Positions 9,325-17,621 of a stretch of 64,000 nucleotides of DNA are shown here, one piece after another. Position numbers and translations under genes: made by a program. How positions within the stretch are numbered: position 1 is the stretch's first letter; the number at the start of each line of letters is the position of its first letter. The notes under the pieces were generated by a model. The model was not told the DNA's origin. It saw only the letters and a list, made by a program, of their open reading frames with translations, and searched no databases. This DNA comes from Flavobacterium pectinovorum (lineage in GTDB: Bacteria > Bacteroidota > Bacteroidia > Flavobacteriales > Flavobacteriaceae): NCBI RefSeq assembly GCF_006438875.1, contig NZ_RCZH01000004.1:357640-421639 (forward strand), given 5' to 3'.

Positions 9325-9505
9325 TTCGCTTTAATGTTTAATTTTATTTTTTTACAAAGTAACCCCTTACACTTTAACTAAAAATCACTTTGATATTATC
9401 AAAAAAACAAGACTGTGAGCAAAAAACAGATTTTAGCCCTAAAAAAATTAACATTAAATTAGTAATACAAAACATTCATAAAATACCAGTAACATAAGCA
9501 CAAAA

Positions 9506-9532
9506 AAAGAGCCCTACTTTTAAGGCTCTTTC
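9506..9532 (-). terminator. Terminator overlapping the PPK2 stop codon
   Basis: AAAGAGCC pairs with GGCTCTTT, and on the minus strand a run of T follows. The first stem arm is inside the last PPK2 codons. Confidence 0.7.
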
Positions 9533-10401
9533 TTCAATTGTTCTTTATACATTTCGATATTCGCTTTTATCTTATCATCGAGTTCAGGTTCCTTGATATC
9601 AGTATGTTTTTGCATTACTTCCCAGATAATCTTGGCAACGATATAGCGTCCCATTTCCTTATCATCCGCCGGAACAATATACCACGGCGCATAATCTGTT
9701 GAGGTTTTGTTTATCGCCTCTTCATAATATTTTTGATATTCCTCCCAATGTTCCCGTTCTTTCAAATCACCGGGCGAAAACTTCCAATTGTGTTTCCCCT
9801 CTTCTAAACGGCGTAATAATCGTTGTCTTTGCTCCTCTTTGCTCAAATGCAAAAAGAATTTCAGTACGATAGTTCCGTTTTGGGAAATATGCTTTTCAAA
9901 ATTATTGATTTGCTCAATTCTGTTTTCCCAAAATTCCGGCGTAATATCTTCAACCGAATTAATTCCCGGCAAATTCTCTCCCAAAATATACTCCGGATGC
10001 ACGCGCGTAACCAAAACATTCTCATAATGCGTACGATTAAAAATCGCAAACTTCCCTTTTTCCGGTAATACGATATAATGTCTCCACAAATAATCGTGTT
10101 CCAGTTCAGTCGAATTTGGCGTTTTAAAGCTATGTACCACCACGCCACGCGCATTAAATTCCTTAAAAACTTCCCTAACCAAACTATCTTTTCCGGACGT
10201 ATCCATTCCCTGAAGGCAAATTAAAACAGCATATTTGTTATGCGAATACATAACATCCTGCAAATCGCTCAACTTAGCCTTCACCTTATCCAGTTTAGCT
10301 TCCTTTTCGTCACTATCAGCATCAATATCAAGCAAAGTCGGAATCTTTGATAATTTTATTTTATTTGTAACTTTAAAATCTTTCGGATCTATCGATTTCA
10401 T
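9520..10401 (-). CDS. Polyphosphate kinase 2 family protein (PPK2)
   Basis: The 293-residue length is typical of one-domain PPK2 enzymes, which use polyphosphate to phosphorylate nucleoside mono- or diphosphates in the cytoplasm. Walker A is GMDTSGKD (residues 65-72). The second core motif is FNRTHYENVLVTRVHPE (about 121-137). The lid region has RQRLLRRLEEGKHNWKFSPGDLKERE, with the expected arginines. The end of the domain has WYIVPADDKEMGRYIVAKII. The subclass (AMP- or ADP-phosphorylating) cannot be fixed from the motifs alone. It is probably monocistronic, and its terminator hairpin starts within the final codons. Confidence 0.93.
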   Translation of the reverse strand: MKSIDPKDFKVTNKIKLSKIPTLLDIDADSDEKEAKLDKVKAKLSDLQDVMYSHNKYAVLICLQGMDTSGKDSLVREVFKEFNARGVVVHSFKTPNSTELEHDYLWRHYIVLPEKGKFAIFNRTHYENVLVTRVHPEYILGENLPGINSVEDITPEFWENRIEQINNFEKHISQNGTIVLKFFLHLSKEEQRQRLLRRLEEGKHNWKFSPGDLKEREHWEEYQKYYEEAINKTSTDYAPWYIVPADDKEMGRYIVAKIIWEVMQKHTDIKEPELDDKIKANIEMYKEQLKKEP

Positions 10402-10637
10402 ATCATTTTCATTTTTTGTAATATAAATATACTAATTTTACGAAGCATATTCCTGCTATTCATTACAATACTTTTTAGATAAATTGTATTTTTCTAAAAC
10501 ATACCAAGAGCTTCCTCCGGTCGCTTTGTTCTGTCCAGAAAAAATTACAATTTCTTCTCAAAGTATTTTCATTGTTATCAGGGCTAGGCACTGGTTTTCA
10601 AAACAACAATTAATTTTATCTATAGTTAAAATCATAA

Positions 10638-11108
10638 ATGAAAAAAATATTCCTGATAATTTTTATTTTATCTCAACAACTTGTTTACTGCCAAAATGAA
10701 AATGATTATTCAGAAGCAAAAATATATCTTCAAATTTTTGATAAATGCTTTAATAAATTAGGTCCAATTCCAGAAACTAAAAAATCAACTTCCTTAAGTA
10801 AAAGGCGGTTTTGTAGTTTATATCAATGTGTAAATCAAATTGCATATGCAGAAAATGAAAAAGATATTCAGGAAGCAATTCTAAAAAGAGCAGTTGAAAT
10901 CACTAAATTACTTTACAATGAAGGAACTCCAATATGTTTAATAGTTGGATCGATGAGTTGGCATCAAGCAGATACTAAAAATCAAGATCTAACGGATGAT
11001 AATAATTTGATATATGTAAGCATCTCAGATTGTATTTCATCTAACGCATTAGTGAAAATTGCAAAAACTGTAAACGAAGAAACTTCAAGATTAATTAATA
11101 AAAAATAA
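10638..11108 (+). CDS. Secreted protein of unknown function, 156 aa
   Basis: A signal peptide (MKKIFLIIFILSQQLVYCQ) is followed by a mostly helical, charged mature chain of about 137 residues. It contains four cysteines (in KCFN, RRFCSLYQC and PICLIV, with another in SDCIS). No domain is recognised. It precedes the propeller-like gene by 43 bp on the same strand and may be co-transcribed with it. The base composition is more AT-rich than that of the conserved neighbours. Confidence 0.7.
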   Translation: MKKIFLIIFILSQQLVYCQNENDYSEAKIYLQIFDKCFNKLGPIPETKKSTSLSKRRFCSLYQCVNQIAYAENEKDIQEAILKRAVEITKLLYNEGTPICLIVGSMSWHQADTKNQDLTDDNNLIYVSISDCISSNALVKIAKTVNEETSRLINKK

Positions 11109-11151
11109 ATTTACCCTATCTTAAACTAATAATATCTACGATACAACATTC

Positions 11152-11988
11152 ATGGAAAAATTTACATTAGAAATATTATTTCAAATCATTGGAATCGGTT
11201 CAGCATCAGGATTATTTTTAAACAATGATTCACTCTATATTATTGGCGATAACAGCGGATTTTTATACGAATACAATATGACGAATCAGCAATTAAACCA
11301 ACATGCTTTAATTGACAATCCAACGCAAAATATTCCCAAAAACTTAAAACCGGATTTTGAATCCCTAACGCATCATAATGATACCTTATATGTCTTTGGT
11401 TCCGGTTCGACCGAAAACCGAAACAAAATGATAGAATTCGATCTGAAGAACAAATCCATTTTACAAAAGAATAATCTGGTCGATTTATATAGCATAATGC
11501 AAAGTTTCGGTTCTATAAAACCCGAAGATTTCAATCTTGAAGGCGCTATTTTCGATGGAGAAAACTGGTATTTATTCAATCGCGGAAACGGAGTTTCAAA
11601 CAAAAATACTATTTTCACCATTCATGCTAAAAACCTGGGAGAAGAATTTGCTTTGGTTGCAACCAATTACAAACTTCCAAAAATAAAAGGCGTTCGTTCC
11701 AGTTTTACCGATGCTATTTTAGTCGAAGACAAAATTTATTTCCTTTCCACCGCCGAAGATTCCAAATCAACTTACGACGATGGCGAAATCTTAGGAAGTT
11801 TCATTGGACGAATAGATCTTAAAACCATGAAAATAGATTTCACCCAAAAAATAACTTCAACCAATAAATTCGAAGGTTTGACTTTCTACAAAAAATCAAA
11901 TGACAAAATTGAGTTTTTACTTTGCGAGGATAATGACACGGAATTATTAGAAACGAAGATTTTTAAATTGAGCTTACCGGTTAAGTAA
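11152..11988 (+). CDS. Beta-propeller-like protein (DUF6929-like), unknown function
   Basis: The 278 residues form repeated blades (ASGLFLNNDSLYIIGDNSGFLYEYN, DFESLTHHNDTLYVFGSGST, LEGAIFDGENWYLFNRGNG, KFEGLTFYKKSNDKIEFLLCEDND). The pattern is that of a six-bladed propeller or SdiA-regulated/esterase-like_PHYtase fold. No signal peptide is present, so it is probably cytoplasmic. Resemblance to proteins annotated DUF6929 is from memory. No catalytic residues can be assigned. Confidence 0.7.
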   Translation: MEKFTLEILFQIIGIGSASGLFLNNDSLYIIGDNSGFLYEYNMTNQQLNQHALIDNPTQNIPKNLKPDFESLTHHNDTLYVFGSGSTENRNKMIEFDLKNKSILQKNNLVDLYSIMQSFGSIKPEDFNLEGAIFDGENWYLFNRGNGVSNKNTIFTIHAKNLGEEFALVATNYKLPKIKGVRSSFTDAILVEDKIYFLSTAEDSKSTYDDGEILGSFIGRIDLKTMKIDFTQKITSTNKFEGLTFYKKSNDKIEFLLCEDNDTELLETKIFKLSLPVK

Positions 11989-12005
11989 AACTTGTTCTCA
12001 TTTCA

Positions 12006-12109
12006 TGTCATTTCGACCTAAGGGAGAAATCACACTAGTAATTCGACGTAGAAAATCGTCAATCTTTGTCGAGTTCCGTGTGTGATTTCTCCCTTCGGTC
12101 GAAATGACA
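12006..12109. repeat. Palindromic element, copy 1 of the CATTTCGACC family
   Basis: Arms TGTCATTTCGACC.AAGGGAG (from 12006) and CTCCCTTCGGTCGAAATGACA (ending 12109) are inverted around a loop of about 45 bp containing CGTCAATCTTTGTCGA. A second full copy is at 19091-19194 and a half copy at 36991-37046. There is no coding capacity. Confidence 0.9.
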
Positions 12110-12139
12110 AATATTGCGAATTATTCACACCAAAATTCC

Positions 12140-12164
12140 GTAGAGGCGCACAGCAGTGCGTCTC
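12140..12164. repeat. GACGCAC...GTGCGTC palindrome, copy 1
   Basis: GTAGAGGCGCAC and GTGCGTCTC form a short palindrome. A related longer copy lies at 12892-12952, on the other side of the intervening gene. Confidence 0.75.
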
Positions 12165-12215
12165 CCGCAAAACAAATCAACAACCCAAATCAAACCAAAT
12201 CAATCAAACCAAAGA

Positions 12216-12839
12216 ATGAAACAAATTTACAAAAGCATTATAATCATCTTATTCTTTATCAGTCTTAAAAGTTATTCTCAAACACAAGAGGCAATAATTT
12301 ACTTTAAAGATGGTGATTCCATTGAAGGTTTTGCCTCCATAAAAAATGATAAAATAAAATTCAAAATTTCAGCTGACGATAAAGCTGATACCTGGGACTA
12401 TGAAAATGTTAAGGAAATCAAGTTTATTGGATTTGATATTGTGCAGACTTATGAATACATTAAACTAAACTCTTCGGATGATCCAAAATTACTGGAACTT
12501 ATTGTTGAAGGTAACGTTTGCCTTTATAAAGAGGAAAAGGTGCAGTTTTTTACAGATCCAAATATCACAAAGAAAACTGCAATATCAACTCATGGTACTA
12601 ATAACATAAATAATTATGCCTATCAAACAGAGCAATCTAGGGAACTTTTCTATGTAAAAAGAAAAAAAGACCAATATCCAACTTACATAAATTCTGGAAT
12701 TCTTTCAAATTGGAAAAAAACTACAATTAATTTTTTTGCTGACTGCGATTTTCTTGTCAAAAAAATAAAAGATAACAAATATGGTTTTAATCAAATTAAT
12801 GATATTGTAGAATTTTATAATGATATATGTAGAGAATAA
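12216..12839 (+). CDS. Secreted protein of unknown function, 207 aa
   Basis: The ATG at 12216 gives a signal peptide (MKQIYKSIIIILFFISLKSYSQ). The mature protein opens with TQEAIIYFKDGDSIEGFASIKNDKIKFK, a small beta structure common in Bacteroidota secreted proteins that bear DGxxxxG strands. A cysteine pair is far apart (VCLYKEE and CDFLV/CRE). The open frame extends upstream to 12156, but that part is low-complexity and lies in repeat sequence. The gene is flanked on both sides by GACGCAC palindromes. No function can be assigned. Confidence 0.7.
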   Translation: MKQIYKSIIIILFFISLKSYSQTQEAIIYFKDGDSIEGFASIKNDKIKFKISADDKADTWDYENVKEIKFIGFDIVQTYEYIKLNSSDDPKLLELIVEGNVCLYKEEKVQFFTDPNITKKTAISTHGTNNINNYAYQTEQSRELFYVKRKKDQYPTYINSGILSNWKKTTINFFADCDFLVKKIKDNKYGFNQINDIVEFYNDICRE

Positions 12840-12891
12840 TTATAATGGTTTAGACAATTTTAAAATTTCAAAACCACAAGATTGTTATTGA

Positions 12892-12952
12892 TGACGTTAG
12901 ACGCACTACTGTGCGTCTCTACGTAATGCGCCTCTACATAATGCGTTCCTAC
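12892..12952. repeat. GACGCAC...GTGCGTC palindrome, copy 2
   Basis: AGACGCACTACTGTGCGTCT is followed by two decayed units (CTACGTAATGCGCCT and CTACATAATGCGTTC), which suggests local expansion of the unit. An AACCTTTGTAACTTTGCACC repeat lies just after at 12966-12999; it contains a TAnnTTTG match at 12974-12981. Confidence 0.7.
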
Positions 12953-13070
12953 GATAAAACCTATGAACCTTTGTAACTTTGCACCTATGAACCTTTAAAA
13001 AAAACTTTTTTTCACCACCCGTCCCAACCTTTTTATCTTTTTATCTCTCTATATAAAAAAGACAACAATT

Positions 13071-13607
13071 GTGATAAACGAAACGCTAATTTCTAACTGC
13101 AAAAAAATGAACCGCGATGCTCAGCGTCAGGTTTATGAGCACATGGCTCCAAAATTGTATCGCGTTTGCAAACGATACCTCAAAAAGGAAGAAGAAATTG
13201 AAGAAGCAATGGCTGACGCTTTCTATACCATATTCACAAAACTGGAACAACTTAAGGAAGTTTTAGCTTTTGAAGCTTGGGCGCGAAAAATAACCGTCAA
13301 TCATTGTTTGGCAACCATCAAGAAAAACACCAATTTCAATATGTATCTTGATGATGTCAAATTGCTTTCGCAGCCTTTTACAGAAGAAGTTAACGCTTTA
13401 GAAGAAGAGGATTTACTCAATTTACTAAACCATATTCCAGACGGCTGTAAAACAGTCTTTAACCTTTTTGTTATAGAAGGTTTTGGACACAAAGAAATAG
13501 CGGCAATGCTAAACATTTCTGAAGGCACCTCTAAATCACAATTGAATGCTGCCAAAACCAAGCTAAAGGAATTAGTAAATAAATTGTATTATCAAAAAGC
13601 AAAGTAG
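13071..13607 (+). CDS. RNA polymerase ECF sigma-70 factor
   Basis: The 178-residue length is standard for ECF factors. Region 2 (about residues 8-75) includes AQRQVYEHMAPKLYRVCKRYL, EEIEEAMADAFYTIF and FEAWARKITVNHCL. Region 4 (about 115-170) has HIPDGCKTVFNLFVIEGFGHKEIAAMLNISEGTSKSQLNAAKTKLKELV, a normal helix-turn-helix. The start is GTG (13071); an in-frame ATG 36 bp later (13107) is possible but would trim region 2. The next gene starts 2 bp after the stop, so this is translationally coupled with a putative anti-sigma protein. A TAACTTTG box at 12974-12981 may drive it. Confidence 0.95.
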   Translation: MINETLISNCKKMNRDAQRQVYEHMAPKLYRVCKRYLKKEEEIEEAMADAFYTIFTKLEQLKEVLAFEAWARKITVNHCLATIKKNTNFNMYLDDVKLLSQPFTEEVNALEEEDLLNLLNHIPDGCKTVFNLFVIEGFGHKEIAAMLNISEGTSKSQLNAAKTKLKELVNKLYYQKAK

Positions 13608-13609
13608 TC

Positions 13610-14572
13610 ATGGACAATCAAGATAAAATATTCGATAAATTTAAGGAAGCCGCCCACAACGCGGAGTCAAAAGACTTTCCTGGAATGGAAAAAGTCTGGT
13701 CACGTGTCGAAGAAAAACTCGACAAAAAAGAAGATAAAAAAGCAATTTCGTTATGGAAGAAAATTGCAGTTGCAGCTTCTTTATTATTATTAATCTCTTT
13801 GGGAGCTCAGTTCTTAAAATCTGATAAAATTTCTACAACTCAAACACCTAAAATTGTAGTAAAGGAAAAAGAAACAATTCAGAATTCTGTTGTAGAAAAA
13901 AACAAAGCCGTTGTTTCTTCAGATTCGGAAATAATGCCAAAAGCAGAAGCTGTTAAAATTATAGAGCAACAAATTAAAGAGCAGCCACAAGTAGCGTTAC
14001 AAGAAGTTCAAATCACTACAAGTGATGCTATGGCGGCTGAAGCAAGCCCTTCGCCTGTTGCCGGTCAAATTGCTCCAGCAATATCTATGCAATCCGGTTT
14101 TAATAATATGGAAGAAGAAACCACTACTGAAAAAGCTAAAGAGGTACAAAATTTTGGTTATGGAACAACCGTACAAAGAGAATCTGCCAAAGTTGCTTAT
14201 GCTGACACACAAGCACCGATGTCTAAAAAAAGTGCTCCTTTAATTGTTATAAATGGAAATCCTTTATCTCATAGCGATGACCAGAAAAGAGATAAAATGA
14301 TGCAAAAAGAAATTCCTAATTTACAACCTGAAAATGTAGATTCTCTTGTTGTATTAGAGCAGCCTTTATATATAATCGACGGCATTTATTATTCAGAATA
14401 TGATTTATTTGGTCCAAACCCAACAAGTCCTTATGCACCTTTGAATAAACAGGAAATTAAAACCATAACCGTACTTCAAGATCTGGAAGCTACATCAAAA
14501 TATGGTGAAAAAGGTAAAAAAGGAGTCGTAATTATTACTACTAAAACAGGAAAACCAGCCGCTAAAAACTAG
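13610..14572 (+). CDS. Membrane protein in anti-sigma position with C-terminal TonB-plug-like domain
   Basis: This 320-residue protein has a cytoplasmic N-terminus (1-49, acidic, FPGMEKVWSRVEEKL), one transmembrane helix (about 50-69, IAVAASLLLLISLGAQFL), a long periplasmic linker and a C-terminal domain from about 245 to 317. The C-terminal domain reads PLYIIDGIYY, then LNKQEIKTITVLQD, EATSKYGEKGKKGVVIITTK, a pattern of SusC/TonB-receptor plug domains. The gene position 2 bp after an ECF sigma gene fits an anti-sigma factor, although no FecR or standard zinc anti-sigma motif is seen. The plug segment resembles residues 173-225 of the next gene product. Confidence 0.8.
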   Translation: MDNQDKIFDKFKEAAHNAESKDFPGMEKVWSRVEEKLDKKEDKKAISLWKKIAVAASLLLLISLGAQFLKSDKISTTQTPKIVVKEKETIQNSVVEKNKAVVSSDSEIMPKAEAVKIIEQQIKEQPQVALQEVQITTSDAMAAEASPSPVAGQIAPAISMQSGFNNMEEETTTEKAKEVQNFGYGTTVQRESAKVAYADTQAPMSKKSAPLIVINGNPLSHSDDQKRDKMMQKEIPNLQPENVDSLVVLEQPLYIIDGIYYSEYDLFGPNPTSPYAPLNKQEIKTITVLQDLEATSKYGEKGKKGVVIITTKTGKPAAKN

Positions 14573-14603
14573 ATTAAAATCTAAAACTTAATTTCAGGAA
14601 TCT

Positions 14604-14629
14604 TAGTCAAAGTTTAAATCTTTGACATA
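14604..14629. repeat. GTCAAAGTTT..CTTTGAC palindrome, copy 1
   Basis: AGTCAAAGTTTAAATCTTTGACA lies between the plug-anti-sigma gene and the VWA gene. Related palindromes are at 18421-18447, 19016-19044 and 36149-36193. Confidence 0.7.
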
Positions 14630-14663
14630 GATAATCTCTAACATTTACTTAAAAATCATTATC

Positions 14664-16823
14664 ATGAAAAACGTAAAACTTATTTCATTAGCCTTATCTA
14701 TGCTTATATGTTTCGTAGTATCAGCACAGGAAAAAACGATTACAGGAATCGTTTCAGATGAAAACCGACTACCTATTCCAGGTGCAAACATTACCAATAA
14801 AAACACAAAAAAAACAACACAGACTAATTTTGACGGACAATACAGTATTCAGGCTCAAAAAGGAGATCTTTTGATTTTTGATTATATTGGTTATAATTCT
14901 CAAAGGCAAAAAGTAGAAAACTCAACTATCATTAATATAAAATTGCTTCCAGCCCACCAATCATTAGAAGAAGTCGTAGTTGTAGGGTATGGCACTAGTA
15001 ATTCTGAATATGAAGATCGAAGTTATACACGTGCTGAAAAAAGAAAATCTAAAATGGAAACCTCTGAAATGCTGCAAGGAAAAGCTGCAGGAGTCGCTAT
15101 TTCGCAAGGATTTGTTCAATATGCTCCAAGTCAAAGTATAACAAATAAAGCAACTGAATCTATTGCTGCTAAAAATGAACCTTTATATATTCTTGACGGA
15201 ATTCCGGTAAAATCAGAACAATTTGCAAAAATAAATCCGAATGATGTTCAGGATGTAAAAGTTTTGAAAGATAAAGACGCAACTTCTATATACGGAAACA
15301 AAGCTTCAAATGGGGTTGTTCTCATTGATACCAAAAGCGGAATCTATAAAAATCTTACTGAAAAAGAACTTGATGCCAAATTGAATATTGTACATCCTAC
15401 TCCAACTGTTACGCCAAATCAGGAAGATTATGATGCTTTTGTAGAAAATGCATTTGAAAGCCCTAAAACAGCACCGCTTTCTACTTTTTCTATCGATGTT
15501 GATAATGCTTCCTATACTAATATCAGACGTTTTATCAATAACGGACAAGTGGTTCCTAAAGATGCTGTTCGTGTGGAGGAAATGGTGAATTTCTTTAAAT
15601 ATGATTACCCGCAGCCAAAAGACCAGCATCCTTTTTCGATTAATACGGAATTAAGCGATTCTCCATGGAATTCTAAAAATCAAATTCTTAAAATTGGTTT
15701 GCAGGGGAAAAATATTCCAACAGAAAATTTACCGGCTTCAAATATGGTTTTCTTAATTGATGTTTCCGGTTCTATGGAAGACGATAATAAATTACCATTG
15801 TTGATACAATCCATGAAAATTTTGGTAAACGAATTAAGAGCAAAAGATAAAGTTGCAATTGTAGTTTATGCTGGTGCAGCTGGTTTGGTTTTACCTCCAA
15901 CTTCGGGTGATGAAAAAGAAACTATAAATGATGCTTTAGAAAGTTTGCAAGCCGGAGGCAGCACTGCGGGAGGCGCGGGAATTGAACTGGCTTATAAAAT
16001 TGCTGCTGAAAATTTCATTAAAGACGGAAATAACAGAGTGATTCTTGCGACTGATGGTGATTTTAATGTTGGAAGCACTTCAAATTCTGACATGGAAACT
16101 TTGATTGAACAAAAAAGAAAAACGGGCGTTTTCTTAACTTGTCTGGGTTATGGAATGGGAAATTATAAAGACAGTAAAATGGAAACCCTTGCCGATAAAG
16201 GAAACGGAAATTATGCTTATATTGATAATATCCAGGAAGCAAATCGTTTTTTAGGAAAAGAATTCAAAGGTTCGATGTTTGCCATTGCCAAAGATGTAAA
16301 AATCCAAATCGAGTTTAATCCAAAACAAGTTCAGGCGTATCGATTGATTGGGTATGAGAACCGAAAACTGCGTCCGGAAGATTTTAAAAACGATGCAATT
16401 GATGCAGGAGAATTAGGAAGTAATCACACCGTAACAGCATTGTATGAAATTATTCCCGCAGGAGTTGAAAGTGATTATTTGAACCAACAACCAGATGCTT
16501 TAAAATATACCAAAGTACAGGAAACCGGAAATAATTATAATGCTGAACTTGCAACAATAAAATTTCGTTACAAAAAACCTGATGGCGACAAAAGTATCGA
16601 AATGGTAAATGTAATTGAGAACAAAACTGTTGTTTTAAGCAAAGCGTCAGATGATTTTAAATTTAGTACTGCCGTTGCATGGTTTGGATTGAAATTAAGA
16701 GATTCTAAACTGATTTCTAATAAATCATCAGATGATATTTTGAAATTAGCCAAACAAGGAGTTTCAAAAGATTCTGAAGGTTACAAAGCTGAATTTATTC
16801 GTCTTGTTCAATCGGCGATATAG
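14664..16823 (+). CDS. Secreted CarboxypepD_reg-plug-VWA (YfbK-like) fusion protein
   Basis: The 719 residues hold, in order: a signal peptide (1-21); a carboxypeptidase-regulatory beta domain (24-95, KTITGIVSDENRLPIPGANI); a SusC-type plug domain (100-225, EVVVVGYG, LQGKAAGV, PLYILDGIPV, VKVLKDKDATSIYG, NGVVLIDTKSG); a von Willebrand N-terminal domain (255-345); a VWA domain (358-530) with MIDAS D366-x-S368-x-S370, T434 and D464; and a DUF3520-like C-terminus. There is no 22-strand barrel, so it is not a transporter. The MIDAS suggests metal-dependent protein binding at the periplasm or surface. Its gene follows the ECF/plug pair and probably belongs to the same operon, though a palindrome lies between. 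Confidence 0.92.
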   Translation: MKNVKLISLALSMLICFVVSAQEKTITGIVSDENRLPIPGANITNKNTKKTTQTNFDGQYSIQAQKGDLLIFDYIGYNSQRQKVENSTIINIKLLPAHQSLEEVVVVGYGTSNSEYEDRSYTRAEKRKSKMETSEMLQGKAAGVAISQGFVQYAPSQSITNKATESIAAKNEPLYILDGIPVKSEQFAKINPNDVQDVKVLKDKDATSIYGNKASNGVVLIDTKSGIYKNLTEKELDAKLNIVHPTPTVTPNQEDYDAFVENAFESPKTAPLSTFSIDVDNASYTNIRRFINNGQVVPKDAVRVEEMVNFFKYDYPQPKDQHPFSINTELSDSPWNSKNQILKIGLQGKNIPTENLPASNMVFLIDVSGSMEDDNKLPLLIQSMKILVNELRAKDKVAIVVYAGAAGLVLPPTSGDEKETINDALESLQAGGSTAGGAGIELAYKIAAENFIKDGNNRVILATDGDFNVGSTSNSDMETLIEQKRKTGVFLTCLGYGMGNYKDSKMETLADKGNGNYAYIDNIQEANRFLGKEFKGSMFAIAKDVKIQIEFNPKQVQAYRLIGYENRKLRPEDFKNDAIDAGELGSNHTVTALYEIIPAGVESDYLNQQPDALKYTKVQETGNNYNAELATIKFRYKKPDGDKSIEMVNVIENKTVVLSKASDDFKFSTAVAWFGLKLRDSKLISNKSSDDILKLAKQGVSKDSEGYKAEFIRLVQSAI

Positions 16824-16851
16824 AAATTTATTAATAGATATTTTATTACAT

Positions 16852-16893
16852 TTGACCTCTTTTGAGATTCTCTTCAAAGAGGTCAATTAAATA
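16852..16893 (+). terminator. Hairpin after the VWA gene
   Basis: A perfect 11-bp stem (TTGACCTCTTT at 16852-16862 with AAAGAGGTCAA at 16876-16886) is followed by TTAAATATTTT. It is a probable terminator, though the T tract is interrupted. Confidence 0.6.
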
Positions 16894-16922
16894 TTTTACA
16901 AATCATTTTCAAACAAAATTTC

Positions 16923-17510
16923 ATGAATCCTATTTTAAATCAGAATTTATTTCTTGTAAAAGAACACGTTGGAATGTTTAAAGCTGCAAACAATTATGAC
17001 ATCTATAATCCCGAAAGCAATCAGATTATAATGAATTGCAGAGAAAACAATCTGGGATTTTTTACTAAAATCCTTCGTTTCACAGAATATAAAAGAGCGA
17101 CTCCGTTTGATATCGAAATCACAACAGCTTCTGGTGAGAAAATAATTTCTGTAAAACGAGGTATTGCAATCTTCCGCTCGACGGTTGAAATTTTTGATGA
17201 AAAAGATCGTCTGGTTGGTACATTCAAACAAAAATTCTTTTCTATTGGCGGTAAATTTGAGATTTTAGATAAGAATGAAAAACCGGTTGCTACATTACAA
17301 GGAAAATGGACTGGTTGGGATTTTAAATTTAGCCATGAAAATAAACAACTTGCGCAGGTTAGTAAAAAATGGGCAGGAATGGGCAAAGAGCTTTTTACAA
17401 GTGCTGATAATTACGTTCTTCAAATTGACGAAAATGTAGCGCAGGATAGTCCGCTTAGACAATTAATTCTCGCCGCCGTAATGTGCATCGATATGGTTCT
17501 GAAAGAATAG
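16923..17510 (+). CDS. Phospholipid scramblase-like / LURP-one-related protein
   Basis: This 195-residue soluble protein shows the repeated beta-strand layout of the scramblase/tubby-like fold: NLFLVKEHVGMFKAANNYDIYNP, FDIEITTASGEKIISVKRG, STVEIFDEKDRLVGTFKQKFFS, KFEILDKNEKPVATLQGKWTGWDFKF, and a C-terminal hydrophobic helix LRQLILAAVMCIDMVL. In bacteria these proteins have no proven function; membrane or lipid association is inferred from the fold and the buried C-terminal helix. It lies between two hairpins and is probably transcribed alone. Confidence 0.8.
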   Translation: MNPILNQNLFLVKEHVGMFKAANNYDIYNPESNQIIMNCRENNLGFFTKILRFTEYKRATPFDIEITTASGEKIISVKRGIAIFRSTVEIFDEKDRLVGTFKQKFFSIGGKFEILDKNEKPVATLQGKWTGWDFKFSHENKQLAQVSKKWAGMGKELFTSADNYVLQIDENVAQDSPLRQLILAAVMCIDMVLKE

Positions 17511-17543
17511 AAAGTTTGTTAAACTTAGATTAAGAAAATAACT

Positions 17544-17601
17544 AAAAGCATCATTTTAGGAAGCAAAAACTGTATTTTTGTGTAACTAAAATGATGCTTT
17601 T
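17544..17601 (+). terminator. Long perfect hairpin enclosing a promoter box
   Basis: AAAAGCATCATTTTAG (17544-17559) and CTAAAATGATGCTTTT (17586-17601) form a 16-bp perfect stem. It would terminate the scramblase-like transcript. The 26-nt loop contains TATTTTTG (17573-17580), a -7 box for the SDR gene. Confidence 0.7.
17573..17580 (+). promoter_or_regulatory. -7 box of the SDR gene inside the hairpin loop
   Basis: TATTTTTG fits TAnnTTTG and lies about 40 nt upstream of the ATG at 17622. Transcripts would begin near the downstream arm of the hairpin. Confidence 0.5.
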
Positions 17602-17621
17602 GCATTTCTAAAAAATAAATC

